Assembly (NCBI GenBank): GCA_030847615.1
Contig: JAUMIR010000003.1
Coordinates: 290,650,265 to 290,714,264, forward strand
DNA length: 64,000 bases
DNA from: Gambelia wislizenii
Taxonomy: Eukaryota; Chordata; Lepidosauria; Squamata; Crotaphytidae
Direction: 5' to 3'
A program made the translations under genes and the position numbers. The notes beneath the pieces were generated by a model. That model was not told the DNA's origin, did not search any database, and was given only the letters and a program-made list of their open reading frames with translations. How positions within the stretch are numbered: the first letter of the stretch is position 1; every line of letters starts with the position of its first letter. This document shows positions 53,829 to 63,986 of this stretch, piece by piece.

Positions 53829-55339
53829 CATTGATTTCCCCCTTTTGTTTGTTTGTACTCATATACTGCACAAACAACAACCACTGTATCTACTTAAAAA
53901 TACTCTGCCCATAGCATACAAGCACTACCCCATTGCAAAGCAGTAAGATTTTGCAACTGTACAAGGTGGGCACCAAGACCATTTTATATACCATAACCCT
54001 TCCAGGTTTTTGACTGGCAACTTTCTGATCTATAATATAGGCTATTTCTAGCTTGTCTAATCATTAAGGAAAGCATAAGATGGGAAAGGGAGACCTATTA
54101 AAATCTCCGTATATCAGGATAACTTTATATAGCATCTATTAAATTTAGCTTGAAATTGTCCTTAGTTAATAATACCTGTAATCCTCCATGTTATGGAATG
54201 AACCACTGGAAATTAGCCAAGTACGGTAGTTCATAATGCACAGAAGAATTTTTTCCAAGGCTAAAGTTAGAAGGAATATTATTAGACCCATAAGACTTGC
54301 TCATTTTGCTTAATTACTTGTCTGATTAATTACTCATTACTTGCCTAAGCACATACTCGCTCCCTTTTTGTCATTAGGTGCCTAATTGCTGAATTGCCAT
54401 CACTCTCATATTGTGTTCATCTATTTTTCCCTCACTTTTAGTTCTTTTTCTACATTTCCTACCTGTTATATTTCCTGGTAGCATCTTTCCTACTCCTTCA
54501 GCTGTTGCCAGTACAGGGAAACAGCATACTCACAAAAGGAAATAAATCCATATAAGACTTTGTAAGTGGAAATATTTGTCTCCCACTCTCAATCTTGACC
54601 TTTCATGTCAAGCTACACTAATAGTTGACCTAAAAGAAATCTGGAATGACTCTGGTTTATTCCTTGTTTATTGAAACAACTGAAGGATTTGGAGAGATTC
54701 CCCCCCAAAAATCTGTAGTGAAATTTCTCAAGTTGGATTTCAAATCCATCCCTACATTCAACTTGGCATAAGTCAGTGCTGAATTCTGAAGCTGACTTGA
54801 AAATAACAAGTCTCAGTGAGACTCTATCTAGAAACTGAGGTTGGCTTTTGAGATCCTCAGGAGAGGGCTTTGTTGTGGTCCCAAGACTGTCACTGACACA
54901 TTTAGTGTAGCCATATGTTACCTGAAATGTTTGGGTCTGTTGGGATCCTCTAATATCCCAATATTATTTTGGGGAATTAATATATTTGACTTGGCTATGC
55001 GAAAGATGGGCAACAAGCAGGACCTTGAGACCTATGTATAGCAGTACTAAGAAGGAGATGTTAAGCTAGATAGTACAATTAAATGGTCCTTATTAAGGAG
55101 ACAATAACAACAACATTGAAGCACACATTCAGACTTCAAGCATGTACACAAGACTAATGAAACAACTAAGAAATAATTGGATAAGGAAGAGAGTAAGGAG
55201 TTGTTTCTGGGTGATACTGTTCTGATCAAAGCAGTTGAGAAAGCAGAGAAAACCAGCTGAGTGGGGGTCCAGAAGTGGGAATGGTGACACAGCCAATGTG
55301 GAGTCTAGTAGCAGGGGAACTGTGTACACTTGCAACACA
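53829..55339. other. Unannotated AT-rich sequence
   Basis: No supported gene or repeat. Confidence 0.45.
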
Positions 55340-55651
55340 GGACATTATCAGATGCAGGCAAAAAGTCCACAAGGATGATGTCACCATATCATGCAGTTTT
55401 GCACGTGTCGTCATCCTCGCATGCTGCCTCCATGCAGAGTCTGTGTTGCAGCAGAGAACAAGCCATTGCTTTTCATTGGTGGAAGCGTCCATCAATGCAA
55501 AGCGACAGCTTATTCTCTACTGCAGCACAGAGTCTGCATGGAGGCAGCATGTGAGGATTACAACATTGTGTGAAAGTAGGACCTGTTCCCAGTACATTGT
55601 CGTTGTCCTCATGTACTCCTGTTGGGCTTTTTGAAGCATCTGATAATCTCC
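55340..55651. mobile_element. Palindromic Harbinger-like MITE, family 1 short form, copy 2
   Basis: Starts GGACATTATCAGATGC and ends GCATCTGATAATCTCC. Inner arms pair (GCATGCTGCCTCCATGCAGA with TCTGCATGGAGGCAGCATG). The flanking triplets do not match. Confidence 0.7.
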
Positions 55652-55831
55652 TGTGTTGCCAGGGTTGCCTTTCATATTACCTTTCTTTGGAATTTGTAAT
55701 GGCCACTTCCTAGTGCATACCTGACTGAGTCTCAGTGTTAGTCTCTGGGATTCCTGGGTTTTGGGAGTTCCTGGTTTACTTGCCATGCTCATGGAAAGCC
55801 ACAGTTCCACAGTTAGTAAATTATTAAATAC

Positions 55832-56490
55832 TAGCTATACCAGGTGTAACATATTCTGTTATCTGCATATATAAAACACTTCGGTATGTTTCTGTTCCCA
55901 CTCTGCTGATTGGTCAATCAGGAAACATGTCAAGAGTACGATAATTTGACACACTAATATATAACCTTTCAAATCAATTATAATGGCTAGTTTCATGCCG
56001 AGAGTCCCTCTGTCGTCACCATAAAACTGTGCATACACACAGACACACACACAACACTATAACACACACACCATGAATGCCAGGATGCAAGAGCCCCTCT
56101 CCCACCATGGAATCACACATACACACACATCACACCACACACAGCAGGATGAAAGAGTCCTTCCTCCACCACCATGCAACTGCAGACGCAGACACAAACC
56201 ATGCTATAAAAGTACGCACACCATGCTACACGGTCCACATGGGCTAGGATATGAGAGCCCATCTGCTGCCACCATGCAATCACACAAATACACACACACC
56301 ACACTATATCCCCCATGCTACCCACCCACCCACCCACTACACATATACCTGGACACGAGAGCCCCTCCACCACCATGTTTAGAAAGGACTTGAAGAATTC
56401 CACATGTTTACACCCCCAGTGTGCTGATTGGCTGCCCAACAGGAAGCTTTGATTGGTTGGAAAGTTTCCTACTGTCAGGGTCTGGGGTGT
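55832..56490 (+). repeat. Element with internal CA-rich minisatellite, copy 2
   Basis: CTAGCTATACCAGGTGTAAC start, shared 5' and 3' flanks with 46963-47850, and a shorter minisatellite (56030-56350). After about 56485 the similarity stops and a different sequence begins. Confidence 0.7.
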
Positions 56491-57080
56491 GGTCAGCAGG
56501 CTCTAGGAGCAGAGACACCAGGGCGAGGTCAGGCACAGAAGAGACAGAGTCCAAAGTCCAAGCAGGGTCAAAGATAAGCCAAAGTTGAAAACAGTCCAGG
56601 ATCAGAGGACATACTTAAAAGTCCAGAGGGCCAGAGGCAAGGTGAGGTTCAAGAAGGGAGTGCCAGGTCAGGAACACAGGAATCAGAGGTCAAGCAAGCC
56701 AAAGTCCAAAAACAGTCTAAGGTCAGACCATGTACCAGATATCCGGGGGCCAGAAGCAGAGGCAGGTCCAAGAGGCAAGTGAGGGGCCAAACACAAGTGG
56801 CAGGTCAAGGCAAGGGATTAAGGTCCAAGAGCAAGGAGCAGCTACAGACAGCACAGAAGACCATGTTGTGGTGGCCAAGACTGAGGGATGAATGCTGCTC
56901 TTAAACAGCAGTTCCCCTGGCTAGTTCAAGTGTGCTGCAAGACTCCAGCTGGCTGCGTCTGATAGCTTGGCTCTGGTTCTTCCTAGACTGTATATTCATG
57001 TAGTGTGAGTGTGCCCTAGGCCACTGCTTCAGCCATTAACTGAACAAGACTACTATCCTGTTATGGACTCCCTTCTCAGA
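56491..57080. repeat. GTCCA/AGGTC-rich degenerate repeat
   Basis: Words such as AAAGTCCA, AGGTCAGG and AGGTCCAAG recur many times between 56520 and 56860. It may be the internal part of an LTR element, since it starts after CTGTCAGGGTCTGGGG, but no borders were found. Confidence 0.4.
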
Positions 57081-57157
57081 AAGGGGAAATGTGCCGAAGT
57101 GCTGAGGAGTATGTGTATAGGGACACTGGTTACTACAGGTGGAACAAATATCTCAGA

Positions 57158-57469
57158 GGAGATTATGAGACACAGGTGATTGTGCCAAAAAAATCACATT
57201 CCCAACCACGTCATATAATCACTAGAAGAACAGAAAGGGCGACCTTACCAGACACCCACATCCTCCTGCTGTTCTGGGAGTGTAGCACTGCTGCGTATGA
57301 GGCTTTTCTTTTCTATTGATGAGGACAAGCCACCAATAAAAAGGGACACCTTATTGAAGGCCCCGCTACACCCCCAGAATGCTGGAGAATGATGTTGTCT
57401 GGTAATGGAGCCTGTCCCTGTTCTTCTAGCGATCTTTTGACACAGTTTTTGCCACATCTGATAATCTCC
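57158..57469. mobile_element. Palindromic Harbinger-like MITE, family 1 short form, copy 3
   Basis: Starts GGAGATTATGAGACAC and ends ACATCTGATAATCTCC, with TCA near each end. Inner arms pair around 57300-57340 (GTAGCACTGCTG; CTAGAAGAACAG with CTGTTCTTCTAG). Confidence 0.75.
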
Positions 57470-57794
57470 TCAGTCTGTAGCCTCATCTCCTCTCACTTTC
57501 CTTTATTTTATTCACTTATCCCATTACCTTTATTAAAGCTATTTGATGGATAGCAGTCACAAATGTAGTAAACATGTACAGATATTTGGAGTGCCTCATA
57601 AAGTAATAACTAGCATTGAAAATTAGAGAAAAAAGCCTTTCAATGTTATATCATAATATCATAAAAGTAAATTCCATACAGGCTGATTTATTGGTTTGCT
57701 ATGTGTGGGGTGAGAAAATTCTTGTCCTTCAAACGGTCTAAGAAGAATCCAGAACAATACTTTTCTATCCTCCACAAAAGTAGTTGCTAATATT
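57470..57794. other. Unannotated AT-rich sequence
   Basis: No supported feature. Confidence 0.4.
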
Positions 57795-58730
57795 TTTATA
57801 CAGACTTCTAGAACAGATGAACACACACGCAGAAAGGAGAGATGTAGTAGTGATGGGTGACTTCAACTATCCTGATATTTGCTGGCAATCTAACTCAGCC
57901 AAAACTACAAGGTCTAGCAAATTCCTTACATGCCTGGAAGACAATTTCATGGTCCATGGTTCATGGTGGAAGAGGCAACAAGGGGGTCAGCTATTTTAGA
58001 TCTGATCCTAACCAACAGAGATGACCTGGTTAATGGGGTGCAAGTGGTGGGATCCTTAGGTGAGAGTGATCATGTTCTCCTGGAGTTTGTTATACAATGG
58101 AAAGGAGAAGCCAGGCATAGTCAGACACGCGTTCTAGACTTTAGGAGAGCTGATTTCAATAAACTCAGGGAAATACTGGGGGTGATCCCATGGTCAGGAA
58201 TACTAAAAGCGAAGAGACCTCAAGACTGATGGGACTTTCTCAAAAGGGAGATACTGAAGGCACAAATTCAAATAGTACCATTGAGGAAGAAAAATGGGAG
58301 GTGTCTCAAGAAACCAGGATGGATGACTAAAGAACTTTCAATGGAGCTAAGTTTTAAACGGAACATGTATAGGAAATGGAAAAGGGGGGAAATCACCAAA
58401 GAAGAATTCAAACAGATAGCGAACACGTGTAGGAGTAAAGTCAGAAAAGCTAAAGCGCAGAATGAGCTCAGGCTTGCTAGGGAGGTTAAGAAAAATAAAA
58501 AGGGTTTTTTTGGGTATGTCCGCAGCAAAAGGAGGAAGAAGGAAATGATAGGGCCGCTACGTGGAGAAGATGGCAAAATGCTAACAGGGGACAGAGAAAA
58601 GGCAGAATTACTCAAGACCTTCTTTGCCTCAGTGTTTTCAGAAAAGGAAAAGGAGGACCAACCTGAGGATAATGGAACAGAGGACACAATAGGGGAAATC
58701 CAGCTCAAAATAAGTAAAGAGGTAGTACAG
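57795..58730 (+). pseudogene. CR1 endonuclease and linker, broken
   Basis: LLEQMN is followed by [15 protein letters not shown] (AP endonuclease core, near 57853). A frameshift near 57960 moves to [12 protein letters not shown] and SLGESDHVLLEF (SDH motif near 58062). After another break 58281-58720 reads WMTKEL, RNMYRKWKRG, KNKKGFFGYVRSKRR and VFSEKEKE, the CR1 linker. The family uses the endonuclease to nick target DNA. No continuous frame remains. Confidence 0.88.
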
Positions 58731-58776
58731 TGCCATTCCCGGCAAAGGCAATGGGAGATTATGTGGTGGCTTAGGG

Positions 58777-61155
58777 GTGCTGATTTCCTTGGTACTTAAC
58801 GTTCAAATAACTAAGGTCTCTGTTCTGGAGCAGTATGCCCTAGCGGTTCTTTTGAAGCTCAATAACAATTTATTATATTTGACGAATATCTACATTCCTC
58901 CACTCCAAGGCCGTGCTAAAATAGAAAGTGTATGGAATAAGCTTAAATCTTTTATCCAAGATTTGATGTTTGAGGCACCAACAGCTAGCTTTATTGTTAC
59001 AGGGGACTTTAATGCCAGAATTGGAGCCGATGATGTGTCTTTGTATGCAAAATACAATTGCCAACCACCTACCCCTATAGTCATTTCACCGATAATGTGT
59101 CGTAAATCTAAAGATACATTCTGTGACTTTAAGGGTTTCTGTCTAGCTCGCACCTTTGATGAACTAAATTTAATCATCCTAAATGGTAGCTTTAAGGATG
59201 ATCATCCAGCTGAATATACTCACTGGGTAGGTGCTAGACCATCAGTTCTTGATTATATTGGGGTTTCTCCAAATTTAATTTCTCATATTTCTAAGTTTAC
59301 AATTGTTAGCAGACCTGACAGCGACCATTTCCCAGCCCTCTTGTGCTTAAAATTTAATGACAGCTTTACCCTGCCACTTGATAAGATCTCAATTTTTACT
59401 AACGATATCAGTCCAACCCGAATTAAATGGTCCCCCCAACTGTCTGATACTCTCACTAAGTTTCTCTCTAGCGAACCAATTAAGTTGCTTTTCTTTACAA
59501 TAGCGGATGCTAATGTGGATTCTGAAATACTGTTTAATTATAATACTTTAATTAGCTCTTTACAACCATTACTAACCATTTCCAAAAGTAATCCTGTTAG
59601 ACATAAACCAATACGTCATCAGATTTGGTTTGATCAAGAATGCAAAGAATTATGGGCACACCTCAAATATCTTTTCAAAGAGTATAAAGCAGACCCAACA
59701 CAATTTTCTGTATCTGAACTTCTGGAACAGAAGAAAAGATACAAGCTTCTAGTAAGACAAAAGAAAAAGGATGCCATGATAGATACCTGGAATAAACTAA
59801 TTCGGTCAGCCAGTGCAAACAATCCCAACTTATTTTGGAAAGAGGTTGCCCCTTCATTCATTAAGAATTCAGATAATTCTACAGTACAGATCCCAGCTCA
59901 CATATGGGAAAGTCACTTTGCCAATCTTTATGATTCTGCTGAAAATACTTCAAACTCATTAGTATCTGATCTCATGATAGAGGTTTCGTCTCTTCCCCTC
60001 TGGCCCCCAGTTTCGCACTCAGAGATAAAGAGTCTTATCACCCAACTCAAACCAGCTCGTGCCCCAGGTACTGATTTTATAACTGGTGAAGTACTTAAAA
60101 ATAACCTTGACTGGTGGGTTCCAGTCCTCGCTAAATTATTTACGGCCATTGATAGATCTGCTTCCATCCCAGAGGATTGGGGCTTGGCTATTATTGTCCC
60201 GATATATAAAAAAGGTAACAGAACTGATCCCTCTAACTTCCGACCAATTAGTCTCTCGAGTTTGGTGAGTAAGCTATACACAAAACACCTTTTAAATAAG
60301 TTTTTAGACTGGCTTGAGACCGAAGATATTCTGATGGCTGAACAGGCAGGCTTTCGGCCCGGAAGATCCATTATTGATCATACAATGATTTTGCAATATC
60401 TTGTTGAAAAATACCTCCACTATGGACAACCACTATATGTGGCATTTATAGATTTTAAATCCGCCTTTGATACAGTCAATAGATCTAGATTGTGGGAGAA
60501 ATTATTGTGCACTAATATAGATAAACGACTTCTTTTGCTTCTTATTAAGATTCATGAGAACTCTAATATCAAGGTTAGATGCAGTCTCCAAGGTCATGTT
60601 TCCAAGACAATTCCTGTCAAGACGGGTGTAAGGCAAGGATGTGTCCTGGCCCCTACTTTATTCAATTTTTACATTAATTCCCTTGTTTCTGCTCTGAATA
60701 ATCTTTCATTTCACCCTCCAAAGTTGGCTAACAAGCATATTAACTCATTGCTCTATGCAGATGATGTTGCTATTCTTTCGCTATCCCCTATTGGACTCAA
60801 AAGAGCCCTAAACTCTCTTGCTCTGTTTTTCAAAGAGGAGAAATTAACAATTAACTCCTCCAAGACTAAGATCCTCACTTTTGCTCATCGCCCCAAATTT
60901 ATACAATGGACACTTGATAGACAACACATAGAGCAGGTTAAGACTTTCAAATATCTAGGAATTGTTTTCCATAACTCTGGTAGGAGAACAGCCCATTCAG
61001 AACTTGTCGCCAGCAATGCCCAAAGAACCATAACGGCAATTCTAAGATTTTTTTTTCACCAAAGGTGCTCAGTTTATTCCGGCCGCAGTCAAACTGTTCA
61101 ATGCCAAGGTTCGTCCTCAACTTCTATACGGAGCCCAGTTGGGACCATACTGTAA
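58777..61155 (+). CDS. LINE endonuclease-reverse transcriptase (792 aa, open)
   Basis: This is the largest open frame of the window. Residues 30-200 carry an AP-type endonuclease: IYIPP (about 38), GDFNARIG (76-83) and SDHFPALL (181-188). The RT follows at about 400-700: WGLAIIVPIYKKG, NFRPISLSS, QAGFRPGRS, FIDFKSAFDTV (catalytic Asp), GVRQGCVLAP and YADD (660-663). It nicks DNA and primes reverse transcription in the family. The start Met may be internal because the element is 5'-truncated. The frame is lost at a T8 run near 61050, where a one-base shift moves the true sequence to the next frame; the last 35 residues listed here are therefore out-of-frame noise. RNase H is absent. Confidence 0.85.
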   Translation: MLISLVLNVQITKVSVLEQYALAVLLKLNNNLLYLTNIYIPPLQGRAKIESVWNKLKSFIQDLMFEAPTASFIVTGDFNARIGADDVSLYAKYNCQPPTPIVISPIMCRKSKDTFCDFKGFCLARTFDELNLIILNGSFKDDHPAEYTHWVGARPSVLDYIGVSPNLISHISKFTIVSRPDSDHFPALLCLKFNDSFTLPLDKISIFTNDISPTRIKWSPQLSDTLTKFLSSEPIKLLFFTIADANVDSEILFNYNTLISSLQPLLTISKSNPVRHKPIRHQIWFDQECKELWAHLKYLFKEYKADPTQFSVSELLEQKKRYKLLVRQKKKDAMIDTWNKLIRSASANNPNLFWKEVAPSFIKNSDNSTVQIPAHIWESHFANLYDSAENTSNSLVSDLMIEVSSLPLWPPVSHSEIKSLITQLKPARAPGTDFITGEVLKNNLDWWVPVLAKLFTAIDRSASIPEDWGLAIIVPIYKKGNRTDPSNFRPISLSSLVSKLYTKHLLNKFLDWLETEDILMAEQAGFRPGRSIIDHTMILQYLVEKYLHYGQPLYVAFIDFKSAFDTVNRSRLWEKLLCTNIDKRLLLLLIKIHENSNIKVRCSLQGHVSKTIPVKTGVRQGCVLAPTLFNFYINSLVSALNNLSFHPPKLANKHINSLLYADDVAILSLSPIGLKRALNSLALFFKEEKLTINSSKTKILTFAHRPKFIQWTLDRQHIEQVKTFKYLGIVFHNSGRRTAHSELVASNAQRTITAILRFFFHQRCSVYSGRSQTVQCQGSSSTSIRSPVGTIL

Positions 61156-61931
61156 CGTCAATGTAATTGAATGTGTGCAAACTAAGTTCCTTAGGAGAAT
61201 CTTCCAGGTTGCCCCTTGTGTTCCGAATGCTGTTCTCAGAAGGGAGGCTGGGTCTATCAAAATAGAATCTAGTCTGTGGATCAGTATACTCACCTATTGG
61301 CAAAAATTGCATAAAACTCCTGGAGGTTTGACAAATTTAATCTTTCTGGATCCTTTCAAATCCTCTTGGGAAATTTCTATCTATAAGAAAATAAATGAGC
61401 TAGGTCTCAATAAAAAGGAAATTCTAAAGCTTGATGCGGATAGAGCTAAATCTATTATTAAACAAAAAAATTGTAGAAGCAGAAAGATACATGGATTCTG
61501 CTTCTCTTTCAAAATATGCCTTGTTTAGCTTCCAAGCCTTGGTCCCCTCCCCAGCTCCATATTTATTCCATGTCACTCTCCCAAAGTTTAGAAGGGCTTT
61601 AACTTTGGCACGGTTCAATGTGTTGCCTACGGCCATGTTGGAAGGTAGATTTAAAAAAATACCTTTTGAATTTCGCTTTTGCCCATGTGGTTCGGGTGCT
61701 GTGGAAACCAATGAGCATGTTCTCCTATATTGTCAATTTTATAGGGACATTCGTCACCAACTGATTAGCCCACTACTGAGTAAATTTCCAGGTAAAACTG
61801 ACTCTGTTTATTTACACTTTCTATTGGATAACATTGACCCCACAGTATCCCACAAGGTGGCTAAATTTTGTTACATCGTTTGTAAACTGCGCCCTCAATT
61901 GACAAATGGACATTCTATCACTGTGCAGTAA
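61045..61931 (+). pseudogene. LINE ORF2 C-terminal part, two frameshifts
   Basis: After the T8 run the protein continues in another frame (VRPQLLYGAQLGPYCNVNVI, 61105-61165), shifts again in an A7 tract near 61465, and ends with FRFCPCGSGAVETNEH followed by LLYCQFYRDIRHQLI. The C-x-C...H...C arrangement is a putative nucleic-acid-binding knuckle common in I/Jockey/Vingi-type LINEs. Both breaks are in homopolymers, so assembly or recent mutation could explain them. Confidence 0.8.
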
Positions 61932-62083
61932 GATTTGTCTGAATACTGTACATATACAGTCCATTATTAGTTTATATTTTAATTTGGTATTGTATTATTG
62001 ATATGCCATTTGTATGAGTGTACGATTGTATGACTTGGTTTTTATACTGGTCAAAGACCGAATAAATTTTATTACTATTACAG

Positions 62084-63567
62084 GAATACCTTCTTAATCT
62101 AAATGAATTTAAATCTCCAGGACCAGATGAACTACATCCAAGAGTATTAAAAGAGCTGGCAAATATAATCTCAGAACCATTGGCAATAATCTTTGAGAAC
62201 TCCTGGAGAACAGGAGAAGTCCCAGCAGACTGGAGGAGGGCAAACGTTGTTCCCATCTTCAAAAAGGGGAAAAAAGAGGATCCCAACAATTATCATCCAG
62301 TTAGTCTGACATCAATACCAGGGAAGATTCTAGAGCAGATCATTAAACAGAGAGTCTGTGAACATTTAGAAAGCAATGCCATAATCACAAAAAGTCAACA
62401 TGGGTTTCAGAGAAACAAGTCATGCCAGACTAATCTGATCTCTTTTTTTTTTATAAAGTTACCAGATTGGTAGATGAAGGGAATGCTGTGGACATTGCAT
62501 ACCTTGATTTCAGTAAGGCCTTTGACAAGGTTCCCCATGACATTTTTGCAAACAAGCTTGTAAAATGTGGGCTAGACAAATTAACTGTTCAATGGATTTG
62601 TAATTGGTTGACCGGCCGAACCCAAAGGGTGCTCAGCAGTGGCTCTTCTTCGTCTTGGAAAGATGTGACCAGTGGGGTGCCACAGGGTTCTGTCCTGGGC
62701 CCAGTGCTATTCAACATCTTTATCAATGACTTGGATGAGGGAATTAGGGGCATACTTATCAAATTTGCAGATGACACCAAATTGGGAGGAGTAGCTAATA
62801 CCCTAGAGGACAGGATCAAAATTCAGAATGACCTGGATAGACTGGAGAGCTGGGCCAAAGCTAACAAAATGAAATTCAATACGGAGAAATGTAAAGTACT
62901 GCATTTAGGGCGGAAAAATGTAATGCATAAATACAGGATGGGAGAGACCTGGCTGAATGAGATTACGTGCGAAAGGGATCTAGGAGTCCTAGTAGACCAC
63001 AAGTTGAACATGGGCCAACAGTGTGATGCAGCAGCTAAAAAGGCCAATGCGATTTTGGGCTGCATCAATAGAAGTATAGTGTCTAGATCAAGGGAAGTAA
63101 TAGTGCCACTCTATTCTGCCTTGGTCAGACCTCACTTAGAATACTGTGTCCAGTTCTGGGCACCACAATTCAGAAAGGATATTGACAAATTGGAGCGTGT
63201 CCAGAGAAGGGCAACTAAAATGGTGAAAGGTCTGGAAACCATGCCTTATGAGGAGAGACTTAGGGAGCTGGGTATGTTTAGCCTGGAAAAAAGACGGTTA
63301 AGAGGTGATATGATAGCCCTGTTTAAGTATTTGAAGGGATGTCACACTGAGGATGGAGCAGGCTTGTTTTCTGCTGCTCCAGAGACTGGAACACGGAGCA
63401 ATGGGTGCAAGCTCCAGGAACAGAAATTCCACCTCAACATGAGGAGGAACTTTTTGACAGTAAGAGCTGTTCGGCAGTGGAACACACTCCCTCGGAGCGT
63501 GGTGGGGTCTCCTTCCTTGGAGGTCTTTAAACAGAGGCTGGATGGACATCTGTCGGGGATGCTTTGA
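62084..63567 (+). pseudogene. CR1 RT and C-terminal region, one frameshift (copy C)
   Basis: Protein nearly identical to copy A (431-1816). RT motifs are SLTSIPGKI, QHGFQRN, DFSKAFDKVP, GVPQGS and FADD. The frame breaks in a T-rich run near 62442-62452 (FFFI instead of FFDKV) and resumes at 62467. Copy A has an intact sequence there. Confidence 0.92.
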
Positions 63568-63750
63568 TCAAGATTTCTTGCGTGGCAGGGGGGTTGGACT
63601 GGATGGTCCTCGTGGTCTCTTCCAACTCTGCAATTCTATGATTCTATGATTCTATGATTCTAAGATGTTTCTGTTAGTAGCTATTTTCTCAGTTCTACTA
63701 AATATGAGTTGTTTTTATTAATTTTTCAATTTTTATTAAAACATATATTT

Positions 63751-63986
63751 GTTGTTGTTGTTGTGTGCCTTAAAGTCATTTCCAACTTATGATGACCCTA
63801 AGATGAACCTATCACAGGAGGAGGGGCGTCTTGGGAAGACTTATTCAGAGGGGGGTTTGCCTTTGCCTTCCTCTGAGGCCAAGGGAGTGTGACTTGCCTA
63901 GGGTCACCCAGTGGCTGAGTGGGGTTTCAAACCCTAGTCTCCAGAATCCTAGTCCAACATTCAAACCACTACATCATACTGGCTCT
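63751..63986 (-). mobile_element. tRNA-derived SINE, family A (BovB-like tail), near full length
   Basis: On the minus strand: tRNA-like head (ATGTAGTGGTTTGAATG; B-box-like GGGTTTGAAACCCC), body (GGGTGACCCTAGGCAAGTCA; CCTCTGAATAAGTC), and tail AGGGTCATCATAAGTTGG, then GACTTTAAGGCACACAAC and CAA repeats. The tail resembles the BovB 3' end at 45290-45345. Confidence 0.85.

Larger units (their letters stand above)
58731..62078 (+). mobile_element. Non-CR1 LINE (Vingi/I-group-like), nearly intact, inserted in CR1
   Basis: The 3.35-kb element is flanked by TACAG on both sides (58726-58730 and 62079-62083), and its own 3' end reads GACCGAATAAATTTTATTACTATTA, a short simple-repeat tail. It carries an AP endonuclease, RT and a C-terminal Cys-rich motif and is on the same strand as the CR1. 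The 5' end is truncated, since the first frame starts inside the endonuclease. The clade call is by motif order only. Confidence 0.85.
57795..63660 (+). mobile_element. CR1 LINE (copy C), 5'-truncated, interrupted by another LINE
   Basis: CR1 coding begins at about 57795 inside the endonuclease, runs to 58730, resumes at 62084 and ends in the ATTCTATG-repeat tail at 63632-63660. Without the insert it is about 2.5 kb. The two halves join without loss: GAGGTAGTACAG before the insert and GAATACCTTC after it. Confidence 0.93.

Noticed and set aside
54841..55041. 66-codon open frame with a plausible start
   Set aside because: No domain, no codon-usage support and AT-rich context.
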